From the NCBI RefSeq assembly GCF_004135735.1, contig NZ_CP012670.1, positions 6,216,501 through 6,280,500 of the forward strand: DNA of 64,000 nt. The letters run 5' to 3'. Positions 43,312 through 52,185 of this stretch are shown here, in pieces. Under the pieces are notes generated by a model. The model ran no database searches, was not told the DNA's origin, and saw nothing but the letters and a program-made list of their open reading frames with translations. How positions within the stretch are numbered: position 1 is the stretch's first letter; each line of letters opens with the position of its first letter. The position numbers were made by a program, and so were the translations under genes. The stretch comes from Sorangium cellulosum. Its GTDB lineage: Bacteria; Myxococcota_A; Polyangia; Polyangiales; Polyangiaceae.

Positions 43312-43908
43312 ATGCTGCGGACCTTGCGACTCATCGTGGCCGATGTGCGCCAGAAGGCGACCTGGTGCTACGGCAGCGCTCCACTGCCGACGATCCTGAA
43401 GACGCTGGCGACCGACGGCACGGCGGCGATGATCCTCTACCGGCTCACGCAAGCGGCGCGGACCCACCGGATGCCGGTGGTGGAGATGGTCCTCAACAAG
43501 ACGACGAACCTCGTCGGCGGCTGCGTCATCGGGCGCGGCGCGGACTTCGGGCCGGGATTCGTCCTCATCCACTCGAACGGCGTCGTCATCAACGGCAACG
43601 TCCGCGGCGGCTCGAACGTGCTCATCGAGCACCAGGTCACGATCGGCGCCGATCGCCGGCAGACGCCAGTGCTCGGGAGCGACCTGTTCATCGGCGCTGG
43701 CGCGAAGATCATCGGGGCGGTCACGGTCGGTGACGGCGCCAGGATCGGCGCCAACGCGGTCGTCGTGAAGGACGTGGCGCCGAACACGACGGTCGTCGGG
43801 ATCCCCGCGCGGCCCGTGCAGCGGCGTGAGGACCGGGTGAACGAGGGCGCCGCGCCGCGGGCGGACGGGGACGTGGGCGCGGACGGGGTGAGCTTGCCGC
43901 GAGGCTGA
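43312..43908 (+). CDS. Hexapeptide-repeat acetyltransferase (serine acetyltransferase-like)
   Basis: Predicted left-handed beta-helix acetyl-CoA transferase, 198 residues. After about 65 helical residues comes a hexapeptide-repeat helix: IGRGADFGPGFVLIHSNGVVING, IEHQVTIGADR, LFIGAGAKIIGAVTVGDGARIGANAVVVKDV, and then the PNTTVVGIPARPV closing loop typical of CysE. The His in HSNGVVI and the following DR fit serine acetyltransferases, but the N-terminal domain is shorter than in E. coli CysE, so a sugar O-acetyltransferase is possible. The start at ATG 43312 is uncertain; a strong GGAGGAAAATG at 43261-43271 is out of frame. Divergent from the response regulator, convergent with the PrsW gene. 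Confidence 0.75.
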   Translation: MLRTLRLIVADVRQKATWCYGSAPLPTILKTLATDGTAAMILYRLTQAARTHRMPVVEMVLNKTTNLVGGCVIGRGADFGPGFVLIHSNGVVINGNVRGGSNVLIEHQVTIGADRRQTPVLGSDLFIGAGAKIIGAVTVGDGARIGANAVVVKDVAPNTTVVGIPARPVQRREDRVNEGAAPRADGDVGADGVSLPRG

Positions 43909-43921
43909 TCGGCCCGGAGGG

Positions 43922-45646
43922 TCAACGGGGGGCGCGGGCGAGGAGCGCTTGCCGGAGCTGCGCGATCTCCTGGCGGAGGGGCGCGATGAAATCGGCGCTC
44001 AGGGTGCGGTTATTCCCCCTCATCGCGCGCGCGGTGTGCCACTTGCTGAGCGCCAGCCGCGCGCCGGCGCGGATGAAGCTCCGGCCGGTCGCGCCGCGCC
44101 AGCCCAGGGTGCAGCGGAGCCGGCCGATCGGGGAGCACACGAGCTCGAGCTCGTCCTGGGTGAGCATGCCGAGCGCCACCTCGTCGCGCAGATGATCCCG
44201 GATCACCCACCCCTTGCGGATGACCAGCGCCACGATGATCCCGAAGAACGCCGCCACGAAGCACAGCCACAGGAGGAGCCACGGAATGAAGACCTCCCCC
44301 ATCGCGCGCCCGAGCGCGGTCGGGAGGAAGTTCCACACGGCGTGGAGCGCGACGCCGAGCAGGTAACCGCCGATCGGGGCCGCGATGCGCACCCACGTCC
44401 TCGACGACTCCCGGGCGAGCCCGAAGCCGATGCCCGTCATCGACGTGAACAGCGGGTGGAGCCACGGCGTGAAGACGCCCCGCAGGACGAACGTGCCGGC
44501 GAGCACGTCGCTGCCCTGCATCGCGGCGCGCGCGTAATACAGGACGTTCTCCACCGCGGCGAAGCCGAGCGCGCAGAAGGTGGCGTAGATGATGCCATCG
44601 ACGATGCCGTCGAACTCCCGACGCAGGAAGTAGAAGAAGCCGAATACGCCGAGCCCCTTCCAGAGCTCCTCCGCGAACGGCGCGCTGATCGACGCGCTGA
44701 CGAGCTCGCCCATCGGCGCGCCGAAGCTCGCCGCGACGCCGGCGTGAACGACGGTGTTGATCACGATCGAGAAGCCGGTCGCCGCGAGCGCCCCCCACAG
44801 GAACGCCATCAGCAGACACCACCACGGCTCTGGATCGAACCTGTCGATGATCGTCGGGACGAAGAGATAGATGGCGAGCGGCGGGAACGCGAAGAGCGCC
44901 CCCACGACCATCGCGCCCAGCATGTCCCCCTCGGCGCCGAGCACGCCGAGGAGGGCGAAGACCACGTTGAGCACCGCGCCCGCGAGGATGCCCATGGCCC
45001 ACAGCCAGAGGCCGGCGAGGCGCCGGCGCCGGTCCGGATCGGGCTTCCGGACAACCGCCGGATAACCCGGGAGCGGATGCACATGCCCAGGTTGCGGCAG
45101 CGGGGTGAGATGCGGCGCGAGCACGGGGCGCAGAGGAGGGCCGGGCGGCACGGGAGCGCCGCGCTGCGGCTGGCCGCCGTACGCGGGCATCGGTGCGCCG
45201 CCCGGCGACCCGTGCCCCTGCGGCGGGTGCCCTTGCGGCGGGATGCCCCGCGGCGGGTGCCCTTGCGGCGGGATGCCCTGCGGCGGATGCCCCTGCGGCC
45301 CCGCCCAGTGCGGCGGATGCCCCTGCGGCCCCGCCCAGTGCGGCGGGTGCCCCTGCGGCGGATGCCCCTGCGGCCCCGCCCAGTGCGGCGGATGCCCCTG
45401 CGGTCCCGCCCAGTGCGGCGGGTGTCCCTGCGGCGGATGCCCCTGCGGTGGGACGCCTTGCGGCACCGGCCCACGGTCCGCCTGCCAGTGCGCCGGCGGG
45501 CCCGAGGGGGCGGGCCAAGCGCCCTGCGCCGGAGCCCCCACGGGGACCTGCCCGCCGCCATGCGCGTGCTCCCCCGGGCGCTCCGCCGGCCGTGGTTGCT
45601 GCGGTGTGCCGGGGGAGTCAGGGCGATGCCCGCGAGGATGGTTCAT
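43922..45646 (-). CDS. PrsW-type intramembrane metalloprotease with repeat-rich N-terminus
   Basis: Predicted membrane protease, 574 residues. The first 200 residues are Pro/Gly/His/Gln repeats (GHPPHWAGPQ decapeptides), cytosolic and probably disordered. The PrsW core (about 215-480) has eight or so membrane helices and the characteristic motifs: APFAEELWKG (Glu-Glu), AAVENVLYYARA, PWLHPLFTS and LHAVWN, whose Glu and His residues are the proposed metal ligands. In Bacillus PrsW cleaves an anti-sigma factor; the substrate here is unknown and no anti-sigma gene is adjacent. The C-terminal 95 residues are cytosolic, with TQDELELVCSPIGR. Start ATG 45646 is one of few options; its ribosome site is weak. 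Confidence 0.88.
   Translation of the reverse strand: MNHPRGHRPDSPGTPQQPRPAERPGEHAHGGGQVPVGAPAQGAWPAPSGPPAHWQADRGPVPQGVPPQGHPPQGHPPHWAGPQGHPPHWAGPQGHPPQGHPPHWAGPQGHPPHWAGPQGHPPQGIPPQGHPPRGIPPQGHPPQGHGSPGGAPMPAYGGQPQRGAPVPPGPPLRPVLAPHLTPLPQPGHVHPLPGYPAVVRKPDPDRRRRLAGLWLWAMGILAGAVLNVVFALLGVLGAEGDMLGAMVVGALFAFPPLAIYLFVPTIIDRFDPEPWWCLLMAFLWGALAATGFSIVINTVVHAGVAASFGAPMGELVSASISAPFAEELWKGLGVFGFFYFLRREFDGIVDGIIYATFCALGFAAVENVLYYARAAMQGSDVLAGTFVLRGVFTPWLHPLFTSMTGIGFGLARESSRTWVRIAAPIGGYLLGVALHAVWNFLPTALGRAMGEVFIPWLLLWLCFVAAFFGIIVALVIRKGWVIRDHLRDEVALGMLTQDELELVCSPIGRLRCTLGWRGATGRSFIRAGARLALSKWHTARAMRGNNRTLSADFIAPLRQEIAQLRQALLARAPR
45215..45470. repeat. 15/30-bp minisatellite coding the PrsW N-terminal repeats
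   Basis: Units built on GGCGGATGCCCCTGCGG and GCCCCGCCCAGTGCGG alternate with a 15-base basic and 30-base higher period, giving about eight to ten units. They code for PPQGH and PPHWAGPQGH repeats on the minus strand. The array is in frame throughout. Confidence 0.85.
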
Positions 45647-46052
45647 GGATCGAGCGCCCTCGCGAGGTCCTCGTGACAGCCGCTGTCCTTGCGACCGAGG
45701 CGACCGTCCACCCCACCCGTGGCGCCGGCGGAGCCGACGACGATCGGCGGGAGACAACGGCATGCGCGGAGCTGTCGTTCAAACCCGTCGGCTCGTGGCA
45801 TTTCATCATTTCTATCACGCGGCGACGCGCAGGGCATACCTCCCCGAGGCCACCTCGCGGGGCGCGCAAGCGTGGGCGCCAGCCGCATGATCACCGAGGT
45901 CGGCGCCAGGCCGCGGTCCGGACCTGGACCAGGCCGCGCGCCGACTCCGGCGCCGTGCCGCGACCCGGCGCCGTGACCGGGGTCGACCACGGCGCCCCCC
46001 GGCGGACGCCATCAGGGCGCCCGGGGGACAGGGATGAGGAGGTGAGACGATG
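45647..46052. other. Intergenic region between the PrsW and lolA genes
   Basis: A 406-base gap; both neighbours are on the minus strand. Bases 45790-45830 are the least GC-rich part (GGCATTTCATCATTTCTATC) and may contain the PrsW promoter. Several GACC/CGGCG short repeats occur at 45895-45990. No coding frame or terminator is convincing. Confidence 0.4.
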
Positions 46053-46742
46053 TCAGGGGCGGACGACGCGCGTGCCGGGAGGCGGCGTGAACTCGAACTC
46101 GGCCTTCGGGACAGGCTGGTTCACGACCGGCGCCGAGAAATCGAACCGGTTCCGGTTGCCCTGCGCGTCGAGGATCAGCACGCGACGGACCTGGTTGGTC
46201 CGCCCGTCGACGTAGAGGAGCATCTTCTGATAGGCCGGGGTCGCCTCCTTCGGCGTCCCCTCGAGGACATAGCCGCCCTCGAACTTCATCTGCGCGGCGT
46301 CGAGCAGGCGGAGCGAGAAATCCTTCGTGAGCTGCCCCTTGCCCATCAGGAACGAGAGCGCCGCCGGGTACTGCGACCCCTTCACCGGCGTCTCGAACAT
46401 CTGCTCGTTCTCCTTCTCGTAGACCTTGATCGTGACGCCGTCGGAGACGACGCGGTTCCCGTTCGGCGCGTCGTAGGTCCAGCTCATCTTGCCAGGCTTC
46501 TCGAAGATCACCTTGCCGGTGGAGACCTTCTTCACGTCCTGGACCTTGATCGTGTACGTCTGCTTGAAGGTCGCCTTGAAGGTCCGGGTGGAGTCGTAGA
46601 ACTGCTGGACGCGCCTGCCGAGCTCCTCCGCGGTGGGGCCCGCGGCCTGGGACTCGCCCGCGGTCGCGATCACGACCGTGAGGGGCGCCGTCAGCCCGAT
46701 GAGGCACGCGGCAGCGAGGCGGTAAAGTGAGGTTCGCGTCAT
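46053..46742 (-). CDS. lolA: Outer-membrane lipoprotein carrier protein LolA
   Basis: Predicted periplasmic chaperone, 229 residues, that ferries lipoproteins from LolCDE to the outer membrane. A signal peptide (about 1-33, ending ATAGESQAA) precedes a half-barrel domain with TFKATFKQTYTIKVQDVKK, GKVIFEKPGKMSWTYDAPNGNRVVSDG, a LolA hallmark, and LSFLMGKGQLTKDFSLRLL. The many lipoproteins in this window fit its role. ATG 46742 lies behind GGAGATCGGGAAGG. Single gene; the lolB partner is not present, as is usual outside gamma/betaproteobacteria. Confidence 0.9.
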   Translation of the reverse strand: MTRTSLYRLAAACLIGLTAPLTVVIATAGESQAAGPTAEELGRRVQQFYDSTRTFKATFKQTYTIKVQDVKKVSTGKVIFEKPGKMSWTYDAPNGNRVVSDGVTIKVYEKENEQMFETPVKGSQYPAALSFLMGKGQLTKDFSLRLLDAAQMKFEGGYVLEGTPKEATPAYQKMLLYVDGRTNQVRRVLILDAQGNRNRFDFSAPVVNQPVPKAEFEFTPPPGTRVVRP

Positions 46743-47136
46743 CCTTCCCGATCTCCTTTGATGTCCACAGGCGCCTGGCCTGGGCTCCTCGTGAGCCAGG
46801 GGCGCCGGCGTTCGCTCGCCGGCTCCCCTCTCGGCCGCCGCCCTCGCAGGAGGCCGGGGCGCGCCGCTCTGTTTTCGATTTGGACGCGGCGCGAGCGCGA
46901 CCGATGCAGCCCTCCATAGCACACGGGTCGTGCGCCCGGACTGCCCGCGCCGCCGGGCGGACCCGGCGGCAGGCCGGCCCCACATTGCCGGACCCACGTT
47001 GAGCCGAGGCAGCCCGCCGCCGCCGGGGTGGCCCCGGCGCGTCCCAGGTTGGCCCCGGCGCGTCCCAGGTTGGCCCCGGCGCGTCCCAGGTTGAGCCGAG
47101 GCAGCCCGCCGCCGCCGGGGTTGACCCGACCCACGT
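46743..47136. other. Intergenic region between lolA and ruvC
   Basis: This 394-base gap on the minus-strand side contains the lolA promoter region (46743-46900, no consensus seen) and a composite repeat from about 46991. No gene is supported. Confidence 0.45.
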
Positions 47137-47137
47137 T
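46991..47137. repeat. Composite repeat: three 21-bp units flanked by a 30-bp direct repeat
   Basis: GGCCCCGGCGCGTCCCAGGT plus T is present three times without change (47030-47050, 47051-47071, 47072-47092). The flanks GAGCCGAGGCAGCCCGCCGC... occur at both sides (46999-47029 and 47093-47122), and GACCCACGTT is found at both outer ends. The array abuts the ruvC stop codon. Confidence 0.85.
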
Positions 47138-47676
47138 CAGGCGAGGCGTACCCGCCGCTGCCGGGATCGGCGCGGCGCGGACGCGCCCGACGCCGCCAGG
47201 GCCGCCGCGAAGCTCGCGGCGCTGAGGTGCGTCATGGCGATGGCCAGCGCGTCGGCCGCGTCCGGCCGCGGGGGCGCGGCGAGCCGCAGGACCGCGGTCA
47301 TCACCTGGGCCACCTGCGCCTTCTCGGCCGCGCCCCGGCCCACGATGGTCCGCTTGACCAGGGCCGGCGGGTACTCCGCGATCGGCAGGCCGGCCCGCGC
47401 CAGCCGGAGCAGCACCACGCCGCGCGCGTGGCCGAGCTTCGCCGCGCTCTGCGCGTCCTTCGCGAAGAACAGGCTCTCCACCGCCGCCGCGTCGGGCGCG
47501 TGCGACGCGATCACGCGCTCGAGCGCGTCGTCGATCTCCACGAGCCGGCCGGCGAACGTCCCGCTCGTGTCGACGTCGATGACGCCGTGCGCGACGTGCT
47601 CGATGCGCGTGCCCTGCCGCGCGAGCAGCCCCCAGCCGAGGTGGCGCGACCCGGGATCGATGCCGAGGACCCGCAT
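47137..47676 (-). CDS. ruvC: Holliday junction endonuclease RuvC
   Basis: Resolvase that nicks symmetric strands of Holliday junctions made by RecA and moved by RuvAB; 179 residues. The four catalytic acids are in place: Asp7 (LGIDPG), Glu67 (AVESLFF), Asp139 and Asp142 (PDAADALAIAMTH). SRHLGWG and EYPPALVKRTIVG are family blocks. The ATG at 47676 lies four bases after the stop of the FAD oxidase gene, with which it is probably co-transcribed; a GTG at 47691 would overlap that gene. ruvA and ruvB are not in the window. The last 20 residues are Arg/Ser-rich and extra to the family. Confidence 0.95.
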   Translation of the reverse strand: MRVLGIDPGSRHLGWGLLARQGTRIEHVAHGVIDVDTSGTFAGRLVEIDDALERVIASHAPDAAAVESLFFAKDAQSAAKLGHARGVVLLRLARAGLPIAEYPPALVKRTIVGRGAAEKAQVAQVMTAVLRLAAPPRPDAADALAIAMTHLSAASFAAALAASGASAPRRSRQRRVRLA

Positions 47677-47680
47677 CCGC

Positions 47681-49189
47681 TCAGCACGCACCGTGCGACG
47701 GGGCCACGGCGTGGGTCGGGGAGCCGGGCGGCCGGGGGGTCGGCTCGCCGTGCTCGCCGCGCTCGACCGCCTCGAGCGCGCGCCGCGGGAAGATCTTGTG
47801 CGGGTTGAGCAGGCCCTTCGGGTCGAACACCGCCTTGATCCGGCGCTCCAGCGCGATGAGCTCCGGCGACTGCTCGAGCGCGAGGAACTCGGCCTTCGAC
47901 GTGCCGATGCCGTGCTCGCCGCTCAGCGTGCCGCACATGCCGATCACCGCGCGGAACAGGCGCGACAGCGCCGCCTCCACCTGGGGGACGAGCTCCGGAT
48001 CGCTCCAGAGCAGGTTGACGTGGAGGTTGCCGTCGCCGGCGTGGCCGTAGGTCAGCATGCGGACGCCGGTCGCCGCCGAGATCTCCGCGACCTCGTCGAG
48101 CAGCGCCGGGATCTTGTCGCGCGGGACCACGACGTCCTCGGAGATCTTGAAGCGCGCCATGGCGCGCGTCGTGGGCGAGAGCTGCCGCCGCGCCTCCCAG
48201 AGCCGGTCGCGCTGCGCCTCGTCCTGCGCGACGAGCACGTCGAGGGCGCCGGCGTCCATGCAGACCTCCCCCACCCGCTCGGCCTGGACCTCGCAGTCCG
48301 CGGGCTCGCCGTCGACCTCGATGATCAGCATCGCGCCCGCGCGCTCGTCGACCCCGACGCCGCGCGCCCGCACCGCGTCGAGCGTCGGGCGGTCGAGCAG
48401 CTCCAGGCAGCGCGGCACCACGCCGGCCGCGACCAGGGCGCTCACGGCGCGGCCGCTCGCGCGCACGTCGGGGAACAGGCAGAGCAGGGTCATGACCGAC
48501 GGGGGCTTCGCGATGAGCCGCAGCGTCGCCTCGGTCGTGATCGCCAGCGTGCCCTCGCTGCCGACCAGCAGCGCCGTGACGTCGTAGCCGGTCACGCCCT
48601 TCACCGTGCGCCGGCCGGTGCGCAGGCGCGTCCCGTCGACCAGGATCGCCTCCAGGCCGAGCACGTACTCCCGCGTGACGCCGTACTTGAAGGCCCGCGG
48701 ACCGGCGGCGTTCTCGGCGATGTTGCCGCCGAGCGCGCACATCTTGAGCGAGTTCGGGTCGGGCGGGTAGAAGAGCCCCTCGGCCTCCACGGCCGCGTGC
48801 AGGTCGGCGAGGATCACGCCCGGCTCGACGACCGCGACCTGCTCCTCGCGGCTGATCTCCTTGATGGAATTCATGCCGATCGTGGCGATGACGATCCCGC
48901 CCGCGACCGGCACGGCGCCGCCCGACTTGCCGCTTCCGGCGGCGCGCGGCACGACCGGCACCTCCGCCTCGCTCGCCGCCCGCACCGCCTGCTCGATGTC
49001 GGCCGCCGACGACGCGAGCACCACCGCATCCGGGGTCACCGGCGGCTGATCCGACTCGTCCCCCGCGTAGGCGGCGCACCCGTCGGCCTCGGTGATGACC
49101 TTCGACGGGCCGAGCGCGCGCTCGAGGAGCCGGCGCGCCTTGTCGATGGCCAGCGCCGACGGGCGGGGAAACGTGGGGTGAAGTCGCAT
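47681..49189 (-). CDS. FAD-linked 2-hydroxyacid oxidase (GlcD/D-lactate dehydrogenase type)
   Basis: Predicted flavoprotein, 502 residues, oxidising a 2-hydroxyacid such as glycolate or D-lactate. The N-terminal PCMH-type FAD domain is clear: VVPRAAGSGKSGGAVPVAGG, PDPNSLKMCALGGNIAENA and TLAITTEATLRL. The C-terminal FAD-oxidase domain has YGHAGDGNLHVNLL with the metal-binding His, GEHGIGTSKAEFL, and the final FDPKGLLNPHKIFP. It is closest to GlcD-like D-lactate dehydrogenases. Glycolate-oxidase partners glcE and glcF are absent. ruvC follows four bases later. The extra C-terminal tail after KIFP is low complexity. Confidence 0.88.
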   Translation of the reverse strand: MRLHPTFPRPSALAIDKARRLLERALGPSKVITEADGCAAYAGDESDQPPVTPDAVVLASSAADIEQAVRAASEAEVPVVPRAAGSGKSGGAVPVAGGIVIATIGMNSIKEISREEQVAVVEPGVILADLHAAVEAEGLFYPPDPNSLKMCALGGNIAENAAGPRAFKYGVTREYVLGLEAILVDGTRLRTGRRTVKGVTGYDVTALLVGSEGTLAITTEATLRLIAKPPSVMTLLCLFPDVRASGRAVSALVAAGVVPRCLELLDRPTLDAVRARGVGVDERAGAMLIIEVDGEPADCEVQAERVGEVCMDAGALDVLVAQDEAQRDRLWEARRQLSPTTRAMARFKISEDVVVPRDKIPALLDEVAEISAATGVRMLTYGHAGDGNLHVNLLWSDPELVPQVEAALSRLFRAVIGMCGTLSGEHGIGTSKAEFLALEQSPELIALERRIKAVFDPKGLLNPHKIFPRRALEAVERGEHGEPTPRPPGSPTHAVAPSHGAC

Positions 49190-49342
49190 CGGCCCTATTT
49201 ACCGCGGATCGGGCCGCGATGCTGCGGGATCCGCGCGGGCGGGCTGGAGCGGGCGCGCGCGGGAAGCTCGGACAGGCGCGGCGCCACGCGCCGGGCGCGC
49301 GCGCCGCGCCGGGGTGTCCGCCGGCCAGCACGCGCCGCGCCG

Positions 49343-51637
49343 TCAGAGCAGGTCCAGGAAGGCGAGGAGCGCCTCGATCTCGCCGGGATCCAGCGCGGCG
49401 AGGCCCGCGGGCGCGCCGTCGTGGAAGAAGGCGCCCTCCGCGGCGGCGGCGCCGGCCGGGGCGGGCCGCGCGTCGAAGCGCGCCCGCTCGAGCACCTCGC
49501 GCAGCGCCTTCGCCGAGCCGTTCGTGAAGTACGGTCTCTTCTTGTAGAGCCGCCGGAGCGACGGCACCCGCGCCCCGTCCTCGTGCACGTACGGCACGAC
49601 GCCGGTCTTCTCGTAGCCGGCCCTCCCCCACACGATCGCCCCCTCCGGCGCGAGCACGAGCGCCTCCCAGCGCTCGAACGGCACCGCCGACCCGGGGTCG
49701 TCGCTCTTCAGCACGGGCGCGTGGCAGCGCGCGCAGCGATCGTGGAACACCCGGGCGCCGGCGCGCTCCAGCGCGGTGAAGCGCGCGCGGCCCTGGGCGG
49801 CGGGGTTCCTGCGGTGCGAGAACGCCATGAGGAAGCTCATGAGCGCGCGGCGGAGCGCCTCCGGGCGCAGATCGGCGCGCACGTCGCCCGTGACGCCGAG
49901 CTCCGCGAGCCACGGCGCGTCCCCGGGCGACAGCGAGAACCACGGGTCGTGGCCGCTCCGCGCGCCGGCGACGCGGAACTCGTTGTCCGCGACCGCGGTG
50001 AGATCCGGATCGAGGGCGCGGGAGAAGTGGGGGCGGTTGTTGAACAGGCCGAGCAGCGGCTTGGTCGTGGCGCGCACGTCGCCCCGGCCCGTGTGGTGGG
50101 TGCGGCCGTCGACGTAGCCCTCGAAGTGGCACGTCTCGCACGTGAACCGGCTGAGCGGCCCGTCGGTCCTGTTCCACGGCGCCATGAGCGACGTGAAGAA
50201 CAGCGCCTCGCCGAGGCGGACCTCGGCGGAGCGGCGGTCCTCGCCGTCGTCGCGGACCGGGCGCCTCGCGACCGCGCCGCCGTCGCCGCCCGCGTCGAGC
50301 AGCCACGCGTCGAGCAGGGGGTTCGCGTAGGCGAGGGCGCCGCCGCCGAGCGGGGCCATGGCGGCGACGCCGGGCGCGAGCGGTCGCGTGGTCACCTCCG
50401 GCGAGGCCGAGAGGCCGGCCTCCGTCGCGCGAAAGACGAGCTCGGCGCGGCGGTCGCCGCCGTAGCCGGTCGCGATCACGCGCGCGCCAGCCGAGCCGGG
50501 GAGCGCCGAGAGCGCGATCGCCTTCGGGGTGAGGACGCCGTGCTCGGAGACGTTCACGGCCGCGAGCCGCGTCACCTCGGGCCGGACCCCCGCGGCGACG
50601 TGGTAGAGGAAGACGAAGGAGTCGATGTAACCGAACGAGCCGCCGGTCCGATCGAGCGGGTGATCCTCGACGCCGCCCGCGGCGAGCAGGAGCCCTCCTC
50701 CGAGCCCGTCGCCACCGGGACGGTCGCCACCGGGACGGTCGCCACCGGGACGGTCGCCTCCGGGCCCGCCGAGCTCGAGCGCGTCGAAGCTCCAGATCGG
50801 GCCGTCGTGGCGGATCCGCGCGGCGCCGTCCGGGAGCGGGCGGCCGTCGGCGCCGACCGGGAGCACGACGAGCGTGTGGTCGAGGAGGCAGTTCACGAGG
50901 AGGTGGCGGCCGAGGCGCACGACGCGGATCGGGCCGGCGCCGATCGGCAGCTCCGCGCGCTCCACCGGGAGGCGTCCATCCGCGCCGGCGGGGCCGGGGC
51001 GCAGCGTGAGGAGCGTCCCGGCGCGCTCGTCGAGCGCGTAGAGGACGCCCTCGGGGCCGGAGGCGAGATCGCGGACGCCGTGGAGGCCCGCGAGCTCGAT
51101 GCGGCCCGCGGGCTCGAGCGCCGCGCCACGGAGCGCGTAGCGGAAGAGGACCGGCGACGCCTCGCCGCTCGCGTAGACGTCGCCGGAGGCCGTGACCGCG
51201 ACCCCCGTCGGCGAGGCGGGCGCTGGGGCGCGGGAGAGCTCGCGCAGCGAGGCGTCGAGCAGGACGAGCGCGTCGCGGCCGCGGAGCGGCGAGAGCAGCG
51301 CGGGGGTAGCGGGCGCGGCGGGCGCCTCGGGCGGGGCGGCGCGGCCGGTGGACGCCTTGGGCGCGGCGCGGCGGCCGGCGGGTGCCACGGGCTGGAGCGC
51401 GATCGGGTCGGGCCCGAGCAACCGGTCGGAGCTGGGCAGGCGCGCGAAATCGGTGGCCGCGCGGCGGGTCGCCTCGAACTGCCGCAGCGGCGTGAGCGGA
51501 TCGCGATCGCCGCCGCCGGGAGCCGGCGACCCGGAATCGGGATCGCCGCCGCCGGGAGCCGGCGACCCGGAGCGGGCGTCGCAGGCCGCGGCGGCGAGGG
51601 CGATGGAGAGCGCGAGCGCGGGGTGCTTCGCGTTCAT
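49343..51637 (-). CDS. Exported fusion of a beta-propeller and a MauG/cytochrome c peroxidase-like di-heme domain
   Basis: Predicted lipoprotein, 764 residues. The signal ends AAAAC (Cys19), then a Gly/Pro/Asp linker. Residues about 85-440 form blades (ALVLLDASLREL, TGVAVTASGDVYASGEAS, GVRDLASGPEGVLYALDERAG, LVNCLLDHTLVVLPVGADG), a propeller. A 15-bp minisatellite (GGDRPGGDRP, near 50.73 kb) interrupts it. The C-terminal third has CETCH near 500 and CARCH near 634 with TKPLLGLFNNRPHFSRALDP, FFHDGAPAGLAALDPGEIEALLAFL, typical of di-heme cytochrome c peroxidase/MauG proteins. Periplasmic redox enzyme; substrate unknown. It is a fused counterpart of the split propeller plus cytochrome pair at 18-20 kb. 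Confidence 0.8.
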   Translation of the reverse strand: MNAKHPALALSIALAAAACDARSGSPAPGGGDPDSGSPAPGGGDRDPLTPLRQFEATRRAATDFARLPSSDRLLGPDPIALQPVAPAGRRAAPKASTGRAAPPEAPAAPATPALLSPLRGRDALVLLDASLRELSRAPAPASPTGVAVTASGDVYASGEASPVLFRYALRGAALEPAGRIELAGLHGVRDLASGPEGVLYALDERAGTLLTLRPGPAGADGRLPVERAELPIGAGPIRVVRLGRHLLVNCLLDHTLVVLPVGADGRPLPDGAARIRHDGPIWSFDALELGGPGGDRPGGDRPGGDRPGGDGLGGGLLLAAGGVEDHPLDRTGGSFGYIDSFVFLYHVAAGVRPEVTRLAAVNVSEHGVLTPKAIALSALPGSAGARVIATGYGGDRRAELVFRATEAGLSASPEVTTRPLAPGVAAMAPLGGGALAYANPLLDAWLLDAGGDGGAVARRPVRDDGEDRRSAEVRLGEALFFTSLMAPWNRTDGPLSRFTCETCHFEGYVDGRTHHTGRGDVRATTKPLLGLFNNRPHFSRALDPDLTAVADNEFRVAGARSGHDPWFSLSPGDAPWLAELGVTGDVRADLRPEALRRALMSFLMAFSHRRNPAAQGRARFTALERAGARVFHDRCARCHAPVLKSDDPGSAVPFERWEALVLAPEGAIVWGRAGYEKTGVVPYVHEDGARVPSLRRLYKKRPYFTNGSAKALREVLERARFDARPAPAGAAAAEGAFFHDGAPAGLAALDPGEIEALLAFLDLL

Positions 51638-51677
51638 GCCTCGATCAGGCGGGGCGGCGGGCAGCGCCGCGCGAGGA

Positions 51678-51872
51678 TCACCAGCCGCCCGTGCTGGCGG
51701 GCTTCGCGGTCTCGGCGGCCGCCGGCTTCGCGGGCTCGGCCTTCGCGGGCTGCGCCGCCTCCGCCGTGGCGGCGGCCTTGGTGGGATCGGGCTTCGGCTG
51801 CTCGGGCTTGCTCTCGCAACCGAAGGCACACACGGCGCCGAGCGCCACAAGCACGGTCAAGAATGTCTTCAT
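51678..51872 (-). CDS. Tiny Lys/Pro/Ala-rich lipoprotein
   Basis: A 64-residue protein starting at ATG 51872 behind GAGGAGGAGCCCC, a very strong ribosome site. MKTFLTVLVALGAVCAFGC is a textbook lipoprotein signal with Cys19. The remainder is a KPEQPKPDPTKAAATAEAAQ-type low-complexity tail, perhaps a spacer reaching the peptidoglycan. No function is assigned. It stands 40 bases upstream of the propeller-peroxidase gene on the same strand and may share its transcript. Confidence 0.7.
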   Translation of the reverse strand: MKTFLTVLVALGAVCAFGCESKPEQPKPDPTKAAATAEAAQPAKAEPAKPAAAETAKPASTGGW

Positions 51873-52185
51873 GGGGCTCCTCCTCGATGAGCGGGCACAG
51901 CGAAGCACATCCGTCCGGGCCCCGGAAGAGCATCGTTCCGTCCGCAGGGAGCGCAGACGGCACGCGGGTTGCTCGTGAGGCGGCCGAGGGGGCGGCGGAG
52001 CGGGAGCCGGGCGTCGTTCAGGCGAGATGCGCTGCGGGAGCCGGGCGCTGTTCAGGCGAGATGGCGTGCGCCGAGCAGCGCCAGCCGCCCCTGAGGCGGC
52101 GCCTCGATATTGGGTGAGAGGAAGCGGAGAGCACTGCGCTGAGAGGAGCCCGAGCGGCTCTTCCCTGCGCAGGCCCTGCGTCCTT
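51873..52185. other. Intergenic region with a two-copy 34-bp repeat
   Basis: A 313-base gap between minus-strand genes. GGGAGCCGGGCGTCGTTCAG and the bases after it recur once at a 34-base interval (52002 and 52036), with one or two changes. No gene is seen. Confidence 0.5.
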
